A stretch of DNA of 64,000 nucleotides. Source: Bacteroides faecium (GTDB lineage: Bacteria > Bacteroidota > Bacteroidia > Bacteroidales > Bacteroidaceae). The number at the start of each line of letters is the position of its first letter. The first letter of the stretch is position 1. The stretch covers positions 1,488,001 through 1,552,000 of the forward strand of contig NZ_CP050831.1 of assembly GCF_012113595.1 (NCBI RefSeq), read 5' to 3'. The notes beneath the pieces were generated by a model. It was given only the letters and a program-made list of their open reading frames with translations. It did not search any database and was not told where the DNA came from. Shown here one piece after another: positions 17,709 through 26,801 of this stretch. The position numbers and the translations under genes were made by a program.

Positions 17709-18950
17709 ATGAAAAAGATATTTTTTCTGCTTGCTGTTGCTTTGATGGCTTTTGCTTCCTGTGCCGACAGCAAACAGGCAATGACGGTCACTGTGACTAA
17801 TCCCCTGGCTTTGGAACGCACAGGAGAGATGGTTGAAGTGCCGATGAGCGATGTAGTCGCAAAACTGCAACTGGCAGACACAGCACAAATTATAGTACTT
17901 GACGCTGATGGTCAACAAGTGCCTTATCAGGTGACATATGACGAAAAAGTTATTTTTCCGGCTACGGTAAAGGCGAATGGTACAGCTACTTACACTATTC
18001 AGCCGGGCACTCCGGAACCTTTCAATGTAATTGCCTGTGGTAAATATTATCCCGAACGTCTGGACGACGTTGCCTGGGAGAACGACCTCGTAGGCTTCCG
18101 TGCTTATGGCCCTGCCTTGCAGGCTAGAAACGAACGTGGCTTTGGCTACGATATCTTCACGAAGTATAATACTACCGAGCCTGTCCTAGAAAGTATGTAC
18201 GCTGAAGAACTGAATAAGGAGAAACGTGCCAAGATAGCCGAACTGAAAAAGACAGACCCGAAAGCGGCTGCCGAATTGGGACGTGCCATCTCTTACCATA
18301 TTGACCATGGTTACGGAATGGACTGCTACGCCGTAGGTCCTACATTGGGCGGCGGTACGGCTGCTTTGATGGCAGGGGATACGATTATCTATCCTTACTG
18401 CTATCGCACTCAGGAAATCCTTGATAACGGCCCGTTACGCTTTACTGTAAAGCTGGAATTCAATCCGCTGGTAGTTCGTGGTGACTCTAACGTAGTGGAA
18501 ACTCGTGTCATCTCTCTGGATGCAGGCTCATACCTCAACAAGGCGGTTATTTCATATACCAATCTGAAAGAAGCAATGCCTGTGGTTACAGGGCTTGTTC
18601 TGCGTGAACCGGACGGTGCAGTTGTAGCTGATGCTGCAAACGGATACATCACTTATGTTGATCCAACGACCGACCGGAAAGGTGGAAACGGCAAGATATT
18701 TGTCGGCGCTGCATTCCCCGCGCAAGTAAAAGATGCTAAAACTGTTCTTTTCTCAGAAACGGAGAAGAAAGAACGTGGTGGAGCCGATGGTCATGTACTG
18801 GCTGTCAGTGAATATGAACCGGGTTCTGAATATACTTATTACTGGGGCTCTGCCTGGGACAAAGCTGCCATCAAGACGGCTGATGTATGGAATAAATATA
18901 TGGCTGAGTATGCTCAAAAATTACGTGCTCCGCTTTCGGTAGCATATTAG
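17709..18950 (+). CDS. DUF4861 lipoprotein
   Basis: A 413-residue protein with a lipoprotein signal (LAVALMAFASCADSKQ). The body matches DUF4861: TVTNPLALERTGEMVEVPM, VIACGKYYPERLDDVAWENDLVGFRAYGPAL, HIDHGYGMDCYAVGPTLGGGTAAL, and YYWGSAWDKAAIKTADVWNKYM at the C-terminus. DUF4861 genes often accompany uronate or pectin-type degradation genes in Bacteroides, and here it follows kduI-kduD. An enzymatic role on uronic-acid sugars is inference. Confidence 0.85.
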   Translation: MKKIFFLLAVALMAFASCADSKQAMTVTVTNPLALERTGEMVEVPMSDVVAKLQLADTAQIIVLDADGQQVPYQVTYDEKVIFPATVKANGTATYTIQPGTPEPFNVIACGKYYPERLDDVAWENDLVGFRAYGPALQARNERGFGYDIFTKYNTTEPVLESMYAEELNKEKRAKIAELKKTDPKAAAELGRAISYHIDHGYGMDCYAVGPTLGGGTAALMAGDTIIYPYCYRTQEILDNGPLRFTVKLEFNPLVVRGDSNVVETRVISLDAGSYLNKAVISYTNLKEAMPVVTGLVLREPDGAVVADAANGYITYVDPTTDRKGGNGKIFVGAAFPAQVKDAKTVLFSETEKKERGGADGHVLAVSEYEPGSEYTYYWGSAWDKAAIKTADVWNKYMAEYAQKLRAPLSVAY

Positions 18951-18983
18951 TATCTAGCTTAAGGGCTGGAAATAGATAAAAAG

Positions 18984-19026
18984 TGGGGATTCCTGTAATT
19001 ATATGGGAGTTCCCATTTTCTTTTAG
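18984..19026 (+). terminator. Rho-independent terminator after the DUF4861 gene
   Basis: A 10-bp stem, TGGGGATTCC at 18984-18993 with GGAGTTCCCA at 19006-19015, contains two G-U pairs and is followed by TTTTCTTTTA. It ends the kduI operon just before the first invertible segment. Confidence 0.75.
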
Positions 19027-19108
19027 TAGAAATAATCTATCGTATAGTTTCTAATCTGAAGCGAAGGATTTAGTAATATATTTGTTGTGCGGGCGTATTG
19101 GGGGATGA

Positions 19109-19330
19109 TTAAGTTCTAGCAGAACTTGGTACATTGCTGATTGTGAACTTTCCGTCTACATTGGTGGTAGTTCCAATAGCTGTGCCTTTCACTAGTATGG
19201 ATGCCCCTACAACAGGCTGGTTGTCTTCTTCCGAAATGACAACCCCTGTGATTGTTTTAGGTGCTTGGGCAATCGCCAGACCGACTCCTGCCAATAAGCA
19301 GGCCAATAACAACACAAATTTTCTTTTCAT
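19109..19330 (-). CDS. Detached N-terminal module of SusC-like receptor 1 (OFF orientation)
   Basis: This is 73 codons from ATG at 19330 to a TAA at 19109-19111. It encodes a signal peptide (KFVLLLACLLAGVGLAIAQA) and the start of a carboxypeptidase-regulatory-like domain (TITGVVISEEDNQPVVGASI, GTTTNVDGKFTISNVPSSART). Such a domain normally continues into a SusC plug. Here it stops immediately outside the inverted repeat 19111-19127, whose codons spell SSART. The missing continuation is the plus-strand frame beginning at 19933. A Met further upstream (19441) only extends the frame through the promoter, so 19330 is preferred. As drawn it would yield only a short exported stub. Confidence 0.9.
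   Translation of the reverse strand: MKRKFVLLLACLLAGVGLAIAQAPKTITGVVISEEDNQPVVGASILVKGTAIGTTTNVDGKFTISNVPSSART
19111..19127 (+). repeat. Inverted repeat, left site of segment 1
   Basis: AAGTTCTAGCAGAACTT. The site is itself a pseudo-palindrome (AAGTTCT / AGAACTT around an asymmetric AGC), so the centre sets its direction. The right copy is its exact reverse complement. Confidence 0.93.
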
Positions 19331-19387
19331 ACGCTCACTAGATATTTGGTTAATATAATAGTTGTTTATTTGCTTGTATGCTTTTTG

Positions 19388-19417
19388 CAAAAATAAGCAC
19401 ATTTTATTAAAAACAAA
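19388..19417 (-). promoter_or_regulatory. Promoter inside invertible segment 1
   Basis: On the minus strand TTTG (19414-19417) is followed after 18 bp by TATTTTTG (19388-19395), a Bacteroides -33/-7 promoter. It fires into the 73-codon SusC stub now and into the full SusC operon after inversion. The second segment has the same boxes at the same spacing. Confidence 0.75.
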
Positions 19418-19916
19418 GCAAAATAATAAAAAAAATATCAACTGGCTTGCAAGTTAATTTATAAGCCAGTTGTTTGGTTCTTTGAACACATTTCCCTAAA
19501 TATAGGAATAGGCAGTTAAGCCCAAAAGGATTTAGAATGATAGCAAAAATGGAATATAACTATCATTATGTGGTGTAAATGCAATTCTGGATAACATATA
19601 ATATCGCTATAAACATCCGATATAGAGAAGAGTAGGATAGGACGAGACTGACAAATATAAAGAGCACTGAAGAATCTGCATTGTTTTTTCATACATTAAA
19701 CAGATTATTTTTGTTTTATTGATATAATAACCGGCATTTAATATGAATCATGCATTTTTCTATCTTTAATTCCTTGTGTTTTTACTCTACATCCTGCACC
19801 TTATGCCGGAATATTTGCAAACAGAAGAGGGGTAAATATCATTTTGACAGTTTGCCATCCTAGTGGATTTATTGACAATTATTCCCGAATCTGTAAAATA
19901 AATATTCTTTAATATT

Positions 19917-19933
19917 AAGTTCTGCTAGAACTT
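19917..19933 (-). repeat. Inverted repeat, right site of segment 1
   Basis: AAGTTCTGCTAGAACTT, the exact reverse complement of the site at 19111-19127. It abuts the SusC body codons TTG AAA ATC. Confidence 0.93.
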
Positions 19934-22900
19934 TGAAAATCAGTTACATTGGGATGAAAGCGCAAGAAGTCTCCATTAAACCGGGAACGATGAAAATCGT
20001 TATGCAGCCGGATGCCGAAGTGCTGGACGAAGTCGTGGTTACAGGTATGACAAAAGTAGACAAGCGTCTTTTTACTGGTGCGGCCGACCGTTTGACAGCG
20101 GCAAGTGTAAAACTGGATGGTCTGCCTGATATTAGTCGTGGATTGGAAGGTCGGTCTGCCGGCGTATCTGTTCAAAACGTATCCGGTACCTTTGGTACAG
20201 CTCCTAAAATCAGGGTTCGTGGTGCCACGTCAATTTACGGTAACTCCAAACCATTGTGGGTAGTAGATGGTGTTATTATGGACGATGTCGTAGAAGTCAG
20301 TGCCGATCAATTATCTTCGGGAGATGCAGTTACTTTGATTAGTTCGGCTATTGCGGGACTTAATGCAGATGACATTGAGAGTTTCCAGATATTGAAAGAC
20401 GGTTCGGCAACTTCTATTTACGGAGCGCGTGCAATGTCAGGCGTGATTGTTGTTACCACTAAGCAGGGTAAGGCAGGTACGAGCAGATTGAGTTATACGG
20501 GTGAGTTTACTATGCGCATGAAGCCGTCTTACCGTAATTTTAACCTGATGAATTCTCAGGACCAAATGGGGATTTATAAAGAAATGCGTGATAAGGGTGA
20601 TTTGAACTTTGCCAGTGTGTATCGTGCTTCCAATAGTGGTGTGTATGGTAAAATGTATCAGTTGAATAACTGGTATGACAAAACCAACGGAATGTATGGC
20701 CTTGCTCAAACTCCCGAAGCACAGAATGCTTATCTGCGCGAAGCAGAATATAGAAATACGGATTGGTTCGATTTGCTTTTCAGTAATGCCATTATGATGA
20801 ATCACTCCGTCAGTTATGCTACCGGTACGGAGAAATCCACTTCTTATGTCTCAGTGAGTGCCATGGTCGATCCCGGCTGGATGTTGCAAAATAAGGTGCA
20901 ACGATACACGGCTAATCTGAATAATAGTTATAAGATAGTCAAAGACTTGTCGCTCAACGTGATTGCCAATGCTTCTTATCGTCAGCAGAAAGCTCCGGGA
21001 ACATTGGGACAGAGTTCCGATGCGGCTTCCGGCACAGTAAGCCGTGGATTTGATATCAATCCTTATAGTTACGCTCTGAACACTTCCAGAACCCTTGACC
21101 CGGATCAGTATTATATGCGCAACTATTCTGATTTTAATATTTTCAACGAACTGAATGCCAACAATATCTCTTTGGACGTGATTGATTTGAAGTTTCAGGC
21201 AGAATTGAAGTGGAAACTTTTCCGGAAACTGGAATTGAGCGCTTTAGGGGCCTTGAAGTATTCCGCCACATCACAAGAACACAAAATACGCGAAAACTCA
21301 AATCAGGCATTAGCATACCGGGCTATGGGAGATGGCACGATTATTAATCGTAACTCATGGTTGTATAAGGATCCGGATGATCCTTATGCGCTTCCGGTAT
21401 CTATTTTGCCTAAAGGAGGTTTCTATAATACAGCGCAATATAAGATGCTGAGCTATGACTTCCGTGCTGCTGCTTCATATAATGATGTGTTTAATGATAC
21501 GCATATTGTCAATGTTTATGCAGGTATGGAATCGAATGCTCAGAATCGTACGGCAAATAGCTTTGACGGCTGGGGTATGCAGTATGAAAACGGTGAAATT
21601 CCTTTCTTTGACTACCTTGCTTTCAAGAAATTGCGCGAAGGTAATACAAACTATTATGACCTTACTAATACCAAAAAACGTAACGTAGCTTTCTTCGGAA
21701 CTGCCACTTATTCGTATAAGGGACGGTATATCATTACAGGCACAGGCCGCTATGAAGGCTCCAACCGTTTGGGCAAATCCCGTTCTGCCCGTTGGTTGCC
21801 TACCTGGAATATTGCTGGTGCATGGAATATGCATGAAGAGGAATTTTTCAAGAAACTAGAACCGGCCTTATCTCATTTTACGTTGAAAGCATCGTATAGT
21901 CTGACGGCTGACGTAGGTCCGAGCAATGTGTCAAACTCCAAGATTATTATTAATAGCTACACCCCTTGGCGTCCGTCGGCAGGTGTTTCAGAGTCGGGAT
22001 TGAAGATTGTAGATCCTGAGAACAGTGACCTGACTTATGAAAAGAAGCATGAATTGAATATCGGTTTGGATATGGGATTTCTTGATAACCGCATCAATTT
22101 TGAAGCTGCATGGTACAAACGTGACAATTATGATTTGATTGGCGCTATCACAACCCAGGGCGTCGGCGGTTCGGTAGAACGTATGGCAAACGTGGCTTCT
22201 ATGAAGTCTCGTGGTTTTGAATTTACTCTCTCTACCCGCAACATCGAAAGCCGTAACTTCCAATGGTCTACCGATTTCATATTCGGATACAATAAGACAG
22301 AAGTAACCGATTTCAAGTCACGTTCGCGTGTATTCGACTTGATCTCCGGTGTAGGTTTTGCCCGTGAAGGCTATCCGGTGCGTGGTTTGTTCTCTATTCC
22401 GTTCGAAGGATTGGATTCAGACGGCTTTCCGATATTCAGTTTTAATGGTCAAACTGTTACAAAAGCAAACTATGGCAGTCTGAACCTGCAACAATCGACA
22501 GATGTGGATTTCCTTAAATATGAAGGTCCTACCGACCCGACTATAACGGGAAGTATTGGTAATATCTTCACCTATAAAAATTTCCGCTTAAATGTATTTG
22601 TCACTTATTCCGGTGGTAACAAGGTTCGTCTGGACCCGATGTTCCGTTCCTCGTATAGTGACTTGGATGCCACTCCAAAAGATTTCAAGAACCGTTGGGT
22701 ATTGCCGGGTGACGAAAATGTGACGGACATCCCCGTAATGACCAGCTCTTTTGAACGCAAACAGTATGCGAATCTGAGTATTGCCTACAACTCGTATAAT
22801 TATTCTACTGCACGCATTGCCAGTGGTGCTTTCGTCCGCTTGAAAGAGGTCTCGCTTTCCTATGATTTTCCGAAAGAATGGCTGAAGTCTACCCCTATCA

Positions 22901-23052
22901 GTAGTGTCGGATTGAAGATACAGGGTACGAACCTTGCCCTGCTTTATGCAGATTCGAAATTGAATGGGCAAGACCCCGAATTCTTCCGTTCCGGCGGCGT
23001 GTCGGCCCCTGTGCCCAAGCAGTTTACTTTGACATTGAAAGTTGGATTTTAA
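19933..23052 (+). CDS. SusC-like receptor 1, body without its N-terminus (OFF orientation)
   Basis: 1039 codons follow the right inverted repeat. The frame has no ATG: the first codon TTG is a leucine of the fused protein, and an in-frame stop lies upstream at 19894. It opens in the middle of the carboxypeptidase-regulatory-like domain (LKISYIGMKAQEVSIKPG). It continues with the TonB-receptor plug (LDEVVVTGMTKVDKRLFTGA, KIRVRGATSIYGNSKPLWVVDGV, ILKDGSATSIYGARAMSGVI) and a full barrel ending PKQFTLTLKVGF. The body is undamaged, which argues for a switch rather than a pseudogene. It is paralogous to the body at 31634-34743. RagA-like SusC proteins of this kind may import peptides, an inference from the metallohydrolase neighbours. 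Confidence 0.93.
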   Translation: MKISYIGMKAQEVSIKPGTMKIVMQPDAEVLDEVVVTGMTKVDKRLFTGAADRLTAASVKLDGLPDISRGLEGRSAGVSVQNVSGTFGTAPKIRVRGATSIYGNSKPLWVVDGVIMDDVVEVSADQLSSGDAVTLISSAIAGLNADDIESFQILKDGSATSIYGARAMSGVIVVTTKQGKAGTSRLSYTGEFTMRMKPSYRNFNLMNSQDQMGIYKEMRDKGDLNFASVYRASNSGVYGKMYQLNNWYDKTNGMYGLAQTPEAQNAYLREAEYRNTDWFDLLFSNAIMMNHSVSYATGTEKSTSYVSVSAMVDPGWMLQNKVQRYTANLNNSYKIVKDLSLNVIANASYRQQKAPGTLGQSSDAASGTVSRGFDINPYSYALNTSRTLDPDQYYMRNYSDFNIFNELNANNISLDVIDLKFQAELKWKLFRKLELSALGALKYSATSQEHKIRENSNQALAYRAMGDGTIINRNSWLYKDPDDPYALPVSILPKGGFYNTAQYKMLSYDFRAAASYNDVFNDTHIVNVYAGMESNAQNRTANSFDGWGMQYENGEIPFFDYLAFKKLREGNTNYYDLTNTKKRNVAFFGTATYSYKGRYIITGTGRYEGSNRLGKSRSARWLPTWNIAGAWNMHEEEFFKKLEPALSHFTLKASYSLTADVGPSNVSNSKIIINSYTPWRPSAGVSESGLKIVDPENSDLTYEKKHELNIGLDMGFLDNRINFEAAWYKRDNYDLIGAITTQGVGGSVERMANVASMKSRGFEFTLSTRNIESRNFQWSTDFIFGYNKTEVTDFKSRSRVFDLISGVGFAREGYPVRGLFSIPFEGLDSDGFPIFSFNGQTVTKANYGSLNLQQSTDVDFLKYEGPTDPTITGSIGNIFTYKNFRLNVFVTYSGGNKVRLDPMFRSSYSDLDATPKDFKNRWVLPGDENVTDIPVMTSSFERKQYANLSIAYNSYNYSTARIASGAFVRLKEVSLSYDFPKEWLKSTPISSVGLKIQGTNLALLYADSKLNGQDPEFFRSGGVSAPVPKQFTLTLKVGF

Positions 23053-23066
23053 ATAGTTGAAAGCAT

Positions 23067-24569
23067 ATGAAAACAAGAAATAAAATAATACTATTACTGG
23101 CACTCGCGTTGACGTGCATGATTACTTCATGTGAAAGTTATCTGGATACCATGCCCGACCAGCGTACGGAATTGAACTCTGTGAGAAAAGTGAAAGATTT
23201 GCTGATGTCTGCCTATTCTACAGCTTCATCCATACAAATGGAGGAATTTATGTCGGACAACCGTATGGATAATGGAGAAAAATATGGTTTTCCCTCTAAT
23301 ATACTGATGCAAGGTTACTATTGGGAAGAAATGACTGACATTAATCAAGATACACCAAGATATCTGTGGAATGGATGTTATAGTGCGATTGCTGCTGCTA
23401 ACCAGGCATTGCAGGCGATTGAAGAACTGGGAGATCCGGAGGATGCGCAGCCTTATAAGGGGGAAGCCCTGATGTGCCGTGCCTATGCCCATTTTGTTTT
23501 AGCCAAAATATTCTGTTTGGCTTATGGAGATGATGCAGATACCAATTTGGGGGTACCTTATATCACTGCTCCCGAAACAAACGTAGGTGTGCAATATAAG
23601 CGCGGTACGTTGGCGGAGACGTATGTTATGATTGATAAAGATATTGAAGAAGGATTGCCATTGATTAATTCTGAGGCTTATGATATTCCTTTATATCATT
23701 TCAATCATAATGCAGCTTACGCTTTTGCCGCACAGTTTAATTTGTTCTATAACAAATTTGACAAGGTGATTCGTTATGCTACGGAGGCTATTGGAGAAGA
23801 CCCGTCATCTGTGTTGAGAAATATGGGAGGATATGCTCAATTTCCTAGTTCTATGGAATATACGCTGGCATACATTAGCAGTGACGAACCTGCCAATCTG
23901 ATGTTGCAACAAACGATGTCATGGTGGGGAAGCAATTATAAATCAGCGTATCGCTACGGGCATAGCCGTGAGATTTGTGAGAAACAGACTATCTGGTCAA
24001 AAGGTCCTTATGGAAGTTTGGAAGTATATAAAACAGTTTTAGGATATGGTGACCAGTCTATCTTTGTTCCCAAAATGGATCAGTTTCAGGAGATTGCCAA
24101 TGCCATTACAGGTAGTTATTATGGACGTCAGGTCGCTTTTGCCTTTACTACAGACAAGACATTGCTGAATCGTGCCGAAGCTTATGTACTTTCTGGTCAA
24201 TATGATAAGGCAGTGACCGATTTACAGTATTGGTATCGTATCAAGGCGGCTACCAAAGTACCCGATAAAGATGAACTGAATCTTTTCTATGAGACAGCGG
24301 ATCCCACAACTAATGGTAAACCGCTCGATCCCAAGTTTGCTTTGGAGACAGGTCTGCAGACAAATCTGCTGAAGGCAGTCATTCATGCCCGTCGTATCGA
24401 GACAGTGCACGAGGGGGAGAGATGGCAGGATATCAAGCGTTTCGGTATTGAGATTGCTCATAATATTGAGAACGAATCTCCTATTGTGCTGAAAGCCCAC
24501 GACCTTCGTAAAGCTGTTCAAATTCCGGCGTCTGTTGTAGAAGCAGGTATGCAGCCTAATCCAAGATAG
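23067..24569 (+). CDS. SusD/RagB-family lipoprotein, partner of receptor 1
   Basis: A 500-residue lipoprotein (lipid Cys22 in TCMITSCESYLDTMPDQRTEL). It has SusD-type helices (YLWNGCYSAIAAANQALQAIEELG, GEALMCRAYAHFVLAKIFCLAYG) and the family ending (HARRIETVHEGERWQDIKRFGIEI, LRKAVQIPASVVEAGMQPNPR). It starts 14 bp after the SusC body and would form the outer-membrane lid of that transporter. Its paralogue is at 34759-36330. With the switch OFF its expression should also fall, because the only recognised promoter is in the invertible segment. Confidence 0.95.
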   Translation: MKTRNKIILLLALALTCMITSCESYLDTMPDQRTELNSVRKVKDLLMSAYSTASSIQMEEFMSDNRMDNGEKYGFPSNILMQGYYWEEMTDINQDTPRYLWNGCYSAIAAANQALQAIEELGDPEDAQPYKGEALMCRAYAHFVLAKIFCLAYGDDADTNLGVPYITAPETNVGVQYKRGTLAETYVMIDKDIEEGLPLINSEAYDIPLYHFNHNAAYAFAAQFNLFYNKFDKVIRYATEAIGEDPSSVLRNMGGYAQFPSSMEYTLAYISSDEPANLMLQQTMSWWGSNYKSAYRYGHSREICEKQTIWSKGPYGSLEVYKTVLGYGDQSIFVPKMDQFQEIANAITGSYYGRQVAFAFTTDKTLLNRAEAYVLSGQYDKAVTDLQYWYRIKAATKVPDKDELNLFYETADPTTNGKPLDPKFALETGLQTNLLKAVIHARRIETVHEGERWQDIKRFGIEIAHNIENESPIVLKAHDLRKAVQIPASVVEAGMQPNPR

Positions 24570-24597
24570 TTCAATGTTAGACAAAAAAGAATTGATT

Positions 24598-25467
24598 ATG
24601 AAAAACTGGTATATATATTTATTTTGTATTCTGATAGGTAGTAGTTTCTTTGCCTGTCAGGAGGATGATTTGAAAGATCAAAGTATTTTTGATGTGTCTG
24701 AGCAAGAACGGAGTGAGTTTGACCGTTGGTTGCTTGAGAATTATATCAATCCCTATAATATTGACTTTAAATATCGGATGGATCATATTGAGTCCGATTA
24801 TACCCACAATCTTGTTCCCGCGGATTTCTGGTTAAGTGTCAAGTTGGCCAAAATAGTAAAGCATTGTTGGCTTGAGGCTTATGATGAAGTAGGTGGAGTT
24901 GCCTTTACTCGTACGTGTGCTCCGAAAGTGATTCATGTCATAGGTTCTGCATCATGGGATAAAGGAACGATAACTTTGGGAACTGCTGAAGGTGGGTTGA
25001 AAGTTACTTTGTATATGGGTAATTGGCTTGACTTGACGAACATAGACCGTATGAACGAGTATTATTTTAAGGTGATGCATCATGAATTTGCCCATATTCT
25101 TCATCAGAAAAAAAATTATCCGGTAGAGTATGACAAGATTAGTGCTGGTAATTATACGCCTACGGGATGGCAGAACCGAAAACTGCCGGAAGTTGCTCCT
25201 TTGGGTTTTATCACACCTTATGCCGGTAGTAAGCCAAGTGAGGATATTGCTGAGGTGACTGCCTGTTATCTGACCTATCCGAAAGAACAATGGAACGAAG
25301 TCATGGATTTGGCTGGCGAAAAAGGAAGGGGAATTATAGAGCAGAAACTAGCTTCGGTAAAGAAATATATGATAGATGCCTGGCAAGTGGATATTGATCA
25401 ACTCCGCAAAGTGATTGCTCGGCGTACTAATGAGATAAGCGAACTTGATTTAGACCATATTTACTAA
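24598..25467 (+). CDS. Substrate-import-associated zinc metallohydrolase lipoprotein
   Basis: A 289-residue lipoprotein. I place the start at 24598 because MKNWYIYLFCILIGSSFFAC gives a clean lipoprotein signal. An upstream in-frame Met (24574) adds eight unlikely residues. FDRWLLENYINPYNIDFKYRMD is characteristic of this family. The metal motif is HHEFAHILHQ (HExxH), followed by ITPYAGSKPSEDIAEVTACYLT, where a Glu or Asp may be the third ligand. The gene sits in SusC/SusD operons and is thought to trim a captured substrate at the cell surface. A peptidase role is likely but not shown. Confidence 0.88.
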   Translation: MKNWYIYLFCILIGSSFFACQEDDLKDQSIFDVSEQERSEFDRWLLENYINPYNIDFKYRMDHIESDYTHNLVPADFWLSVKLAKIVKHCWLEAYDEVGGVAFTRTCAPKVIHVIGSASWDKGTITLGTAEGGLKVTLYMGNWLDLTNIDRMNEYYFKVMHHEFAHILHQKKNYPVEYDKISAGNYTPTGWQNRKLPEVAPLGFITPYAGSKPSEDIAEVTACYLTYPKEQWNEVMDLAGEKGRGIIEQKLASVKKYMIDAWQVDIDQLRKVIARRTNEISELDLDHIY

Positions 25468-25483
25468 AAACAGATGTTGAAAT

Positions 25484-26785
25484 ATGAAAAAACTAATTTA
25501 TACTTTACTGGTGTTCACTGTAGTCTGTTCTTCATGTGTACAAGATGTGGATGATGTATATGATACGCCTGTAGCCCAACGCGTGGAACAAGCTGTTCAA
25601 GAGTATCAGGCTTTGTTACAGAGTGCTGAATATGGATGGTTGATGGAGTATTATCCTTCTCCCAGTCGGAGTTATGGTGGATATTTATATGTGATGAAAT
25701 TTGAAGGAGGAGATAAAGTTATTGTTTCGACGGATGCTTTTGGAAAACCTCAGGAGACTGCAGAGAGTCTTTATTCTATTAAGAAAGACATGGGACCTAC
25801 ACTGAATTTTGATTCTTACAATGCTTTGTTTAGCTATTTCTCCGATCCTGATATTACGGACGAAGCAGGTGGTTCAGGTAAGGGTTATGAAGGTGATTAT
25901 GAGTTCTTGCTCCGTTCGCATACGGAGAATGAAATAATCCTTCGGGGTAAGAAAACAAAAAATATGGTTAGAATGACCCGTTTGACTAGTCCTGGGGTAG
26001 ATGTTTTAACCAAGTCGGTCAGTATTTCGCAAAAGATGTTTGCCGTTTATTATACTGTTGAAATTGCAGGAGAATCGCAAACTGCTTTTATGCAGGAACG
26101 TAATTTTACTGTAATGTTACCTGCTGCTGAAGAAACGGCTGTTGAGCAGAAGTGGCCATATCTCATTACTGATACGGGGCTTAAGCTATATGAGCCGGTA
26201 GAAGTGTTAGGCAAGAAAGTTCAGAATTTTGTTTATGATGCAGCTACCCAATCATATAATTGTGTCGATGAGGGAATGGAGAGTCTGAAAATAAAACCTG
26301 CTGCGTTGCCCGAAGGATATATGCATTTCAATGATTTTATCGGTTCTTGGAAAATGACAGATTATGATAATAATACATACAATATTCAAATCTCGAAGAA
26401 GTTTAAGGATGATTCTTTCTATATGAAAGGCTTGAACGCAAATTTCACTGTGATGCTGTATTATAATTATAGGTTGGGAAGAATAGAATGGCCTTCACAA
26501 TTATTGCAAACGATGGGTGACGGGACTCGGATTTGGCTTTGTGCATGGGATGCTTTTGACAGTACCAGTCTTTCTGGTAATACGTCTTACAGGTTGATTG
26601 GAGAACCAAAAGCGGATGCTGGGAAAACAACTATTGAATGGATAAAGAATAATGGTACGTGGAGTGGTAAGACTGAGTGGAATTCATTTATACTATGGAA
26701 ATATCCTACAGAAGGTTCAAGTTCTGAATATAAGGATTGGGGACAATCACGATATAGGGGTGGTTTTACAATGATAAAGGATTAA
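25484..26785 (+). CDS. DUF4302 lipoprotein 1
   Basis: A 433-residue lipoprotein (TLLVFTVVCSSCVQDVDDVYD). It matches DUF4302 through RVEQAVQEYQALLQSAEYGWLMEYYPS, SYGGYLYVMKFEGGDKVIV and GPTLNFDSYNALFSYFSDP, with YEFLLRSHTENEIILRGKKT in the middle. DUF4302 has no established activity, but its genes recur beside SusC/SusD and metallohydrolase lipoproteins. A surface accessory of the transporter is the reasonable guess. A paralogue lies at 37232-38476. Confidence 0.88.
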   Translation: MKKLIYTLLVFTVVCSSCVQDVDDVYDTPVAQRVEQAVQEYQALLQSAEYGWLMEYYPSPSRSYGGYLYVMKFEGGDKVIVSTDAFGKPQETAESLYSIKKDMGPTLNFDSYNALFSYFSDPDITDEAGGSGKGYEGDYEFLLRSHTENEIILRGKKTKNMVRMTRLTSPGVDVLTKSVSISQKMFAVYYTVEIAGESQTAFMQERNFTVMLPAAEETAVEQKWPYLITDTGLKLYEPVEVLGKKVQNFVYDAATQSYNCVDEGMESLKIKPAALPEGYMHFNDFIGSWKMTDYDNNTYNIQISKKFKDDSFYMKGLNANFTVMLYYNYRLGRIEWPSQLLQTMGDGTRIWLCAWDAFDSTSLSGNTSYRLIGEPKADAGKTTIEWIKNNGTWSGKTEWNSFILWKYPTEGSSSEYKDWGQSRYRGGFTMIKD

Positions 26786-26801
26786 TAATAAGAGTTGAAT
26801 T

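Larger units (their letters stand above)
19111..19933. other. Invertible DNA segment 1 (phase switch of SusC-like receptor 1), OFF
   Basis: An 823-bp segment is bounded by perfect 17-bp inverted repeats. It contains the promoter and first 73 codons of a SusC gene on the minus strand, plus about 500 bp of noncoding DNA. Inverting it would read NVPSSART followed by LKISYIGMKAQEV with no frame change, producing a receptor of 1112 residues, a normal SusC length. In this orientation the receptor body has no signal peptide, promoter or ATG. The region 19442-19916 has no gene. Confidence 0.92.

Noticed and set aside
19706..19713. Plus-strand TATTTTTG in segment 1 as a second promoter driving the receptor body in the OFF state
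   Set aside because: The upstream ATTG is a poor -33 box at 22-bp spacing, no counterpart exists in segment 2, and the downstream frame lacks a signal peptide.
19933..23052. SusC gene 1 as a pseudogene with a lost N-terminus
   Set aside because: The missing N-terminus is present at the other end of a segment bounded by perfect inverted repeats, in the right frame and with a promoter; the body itself is undamaged.
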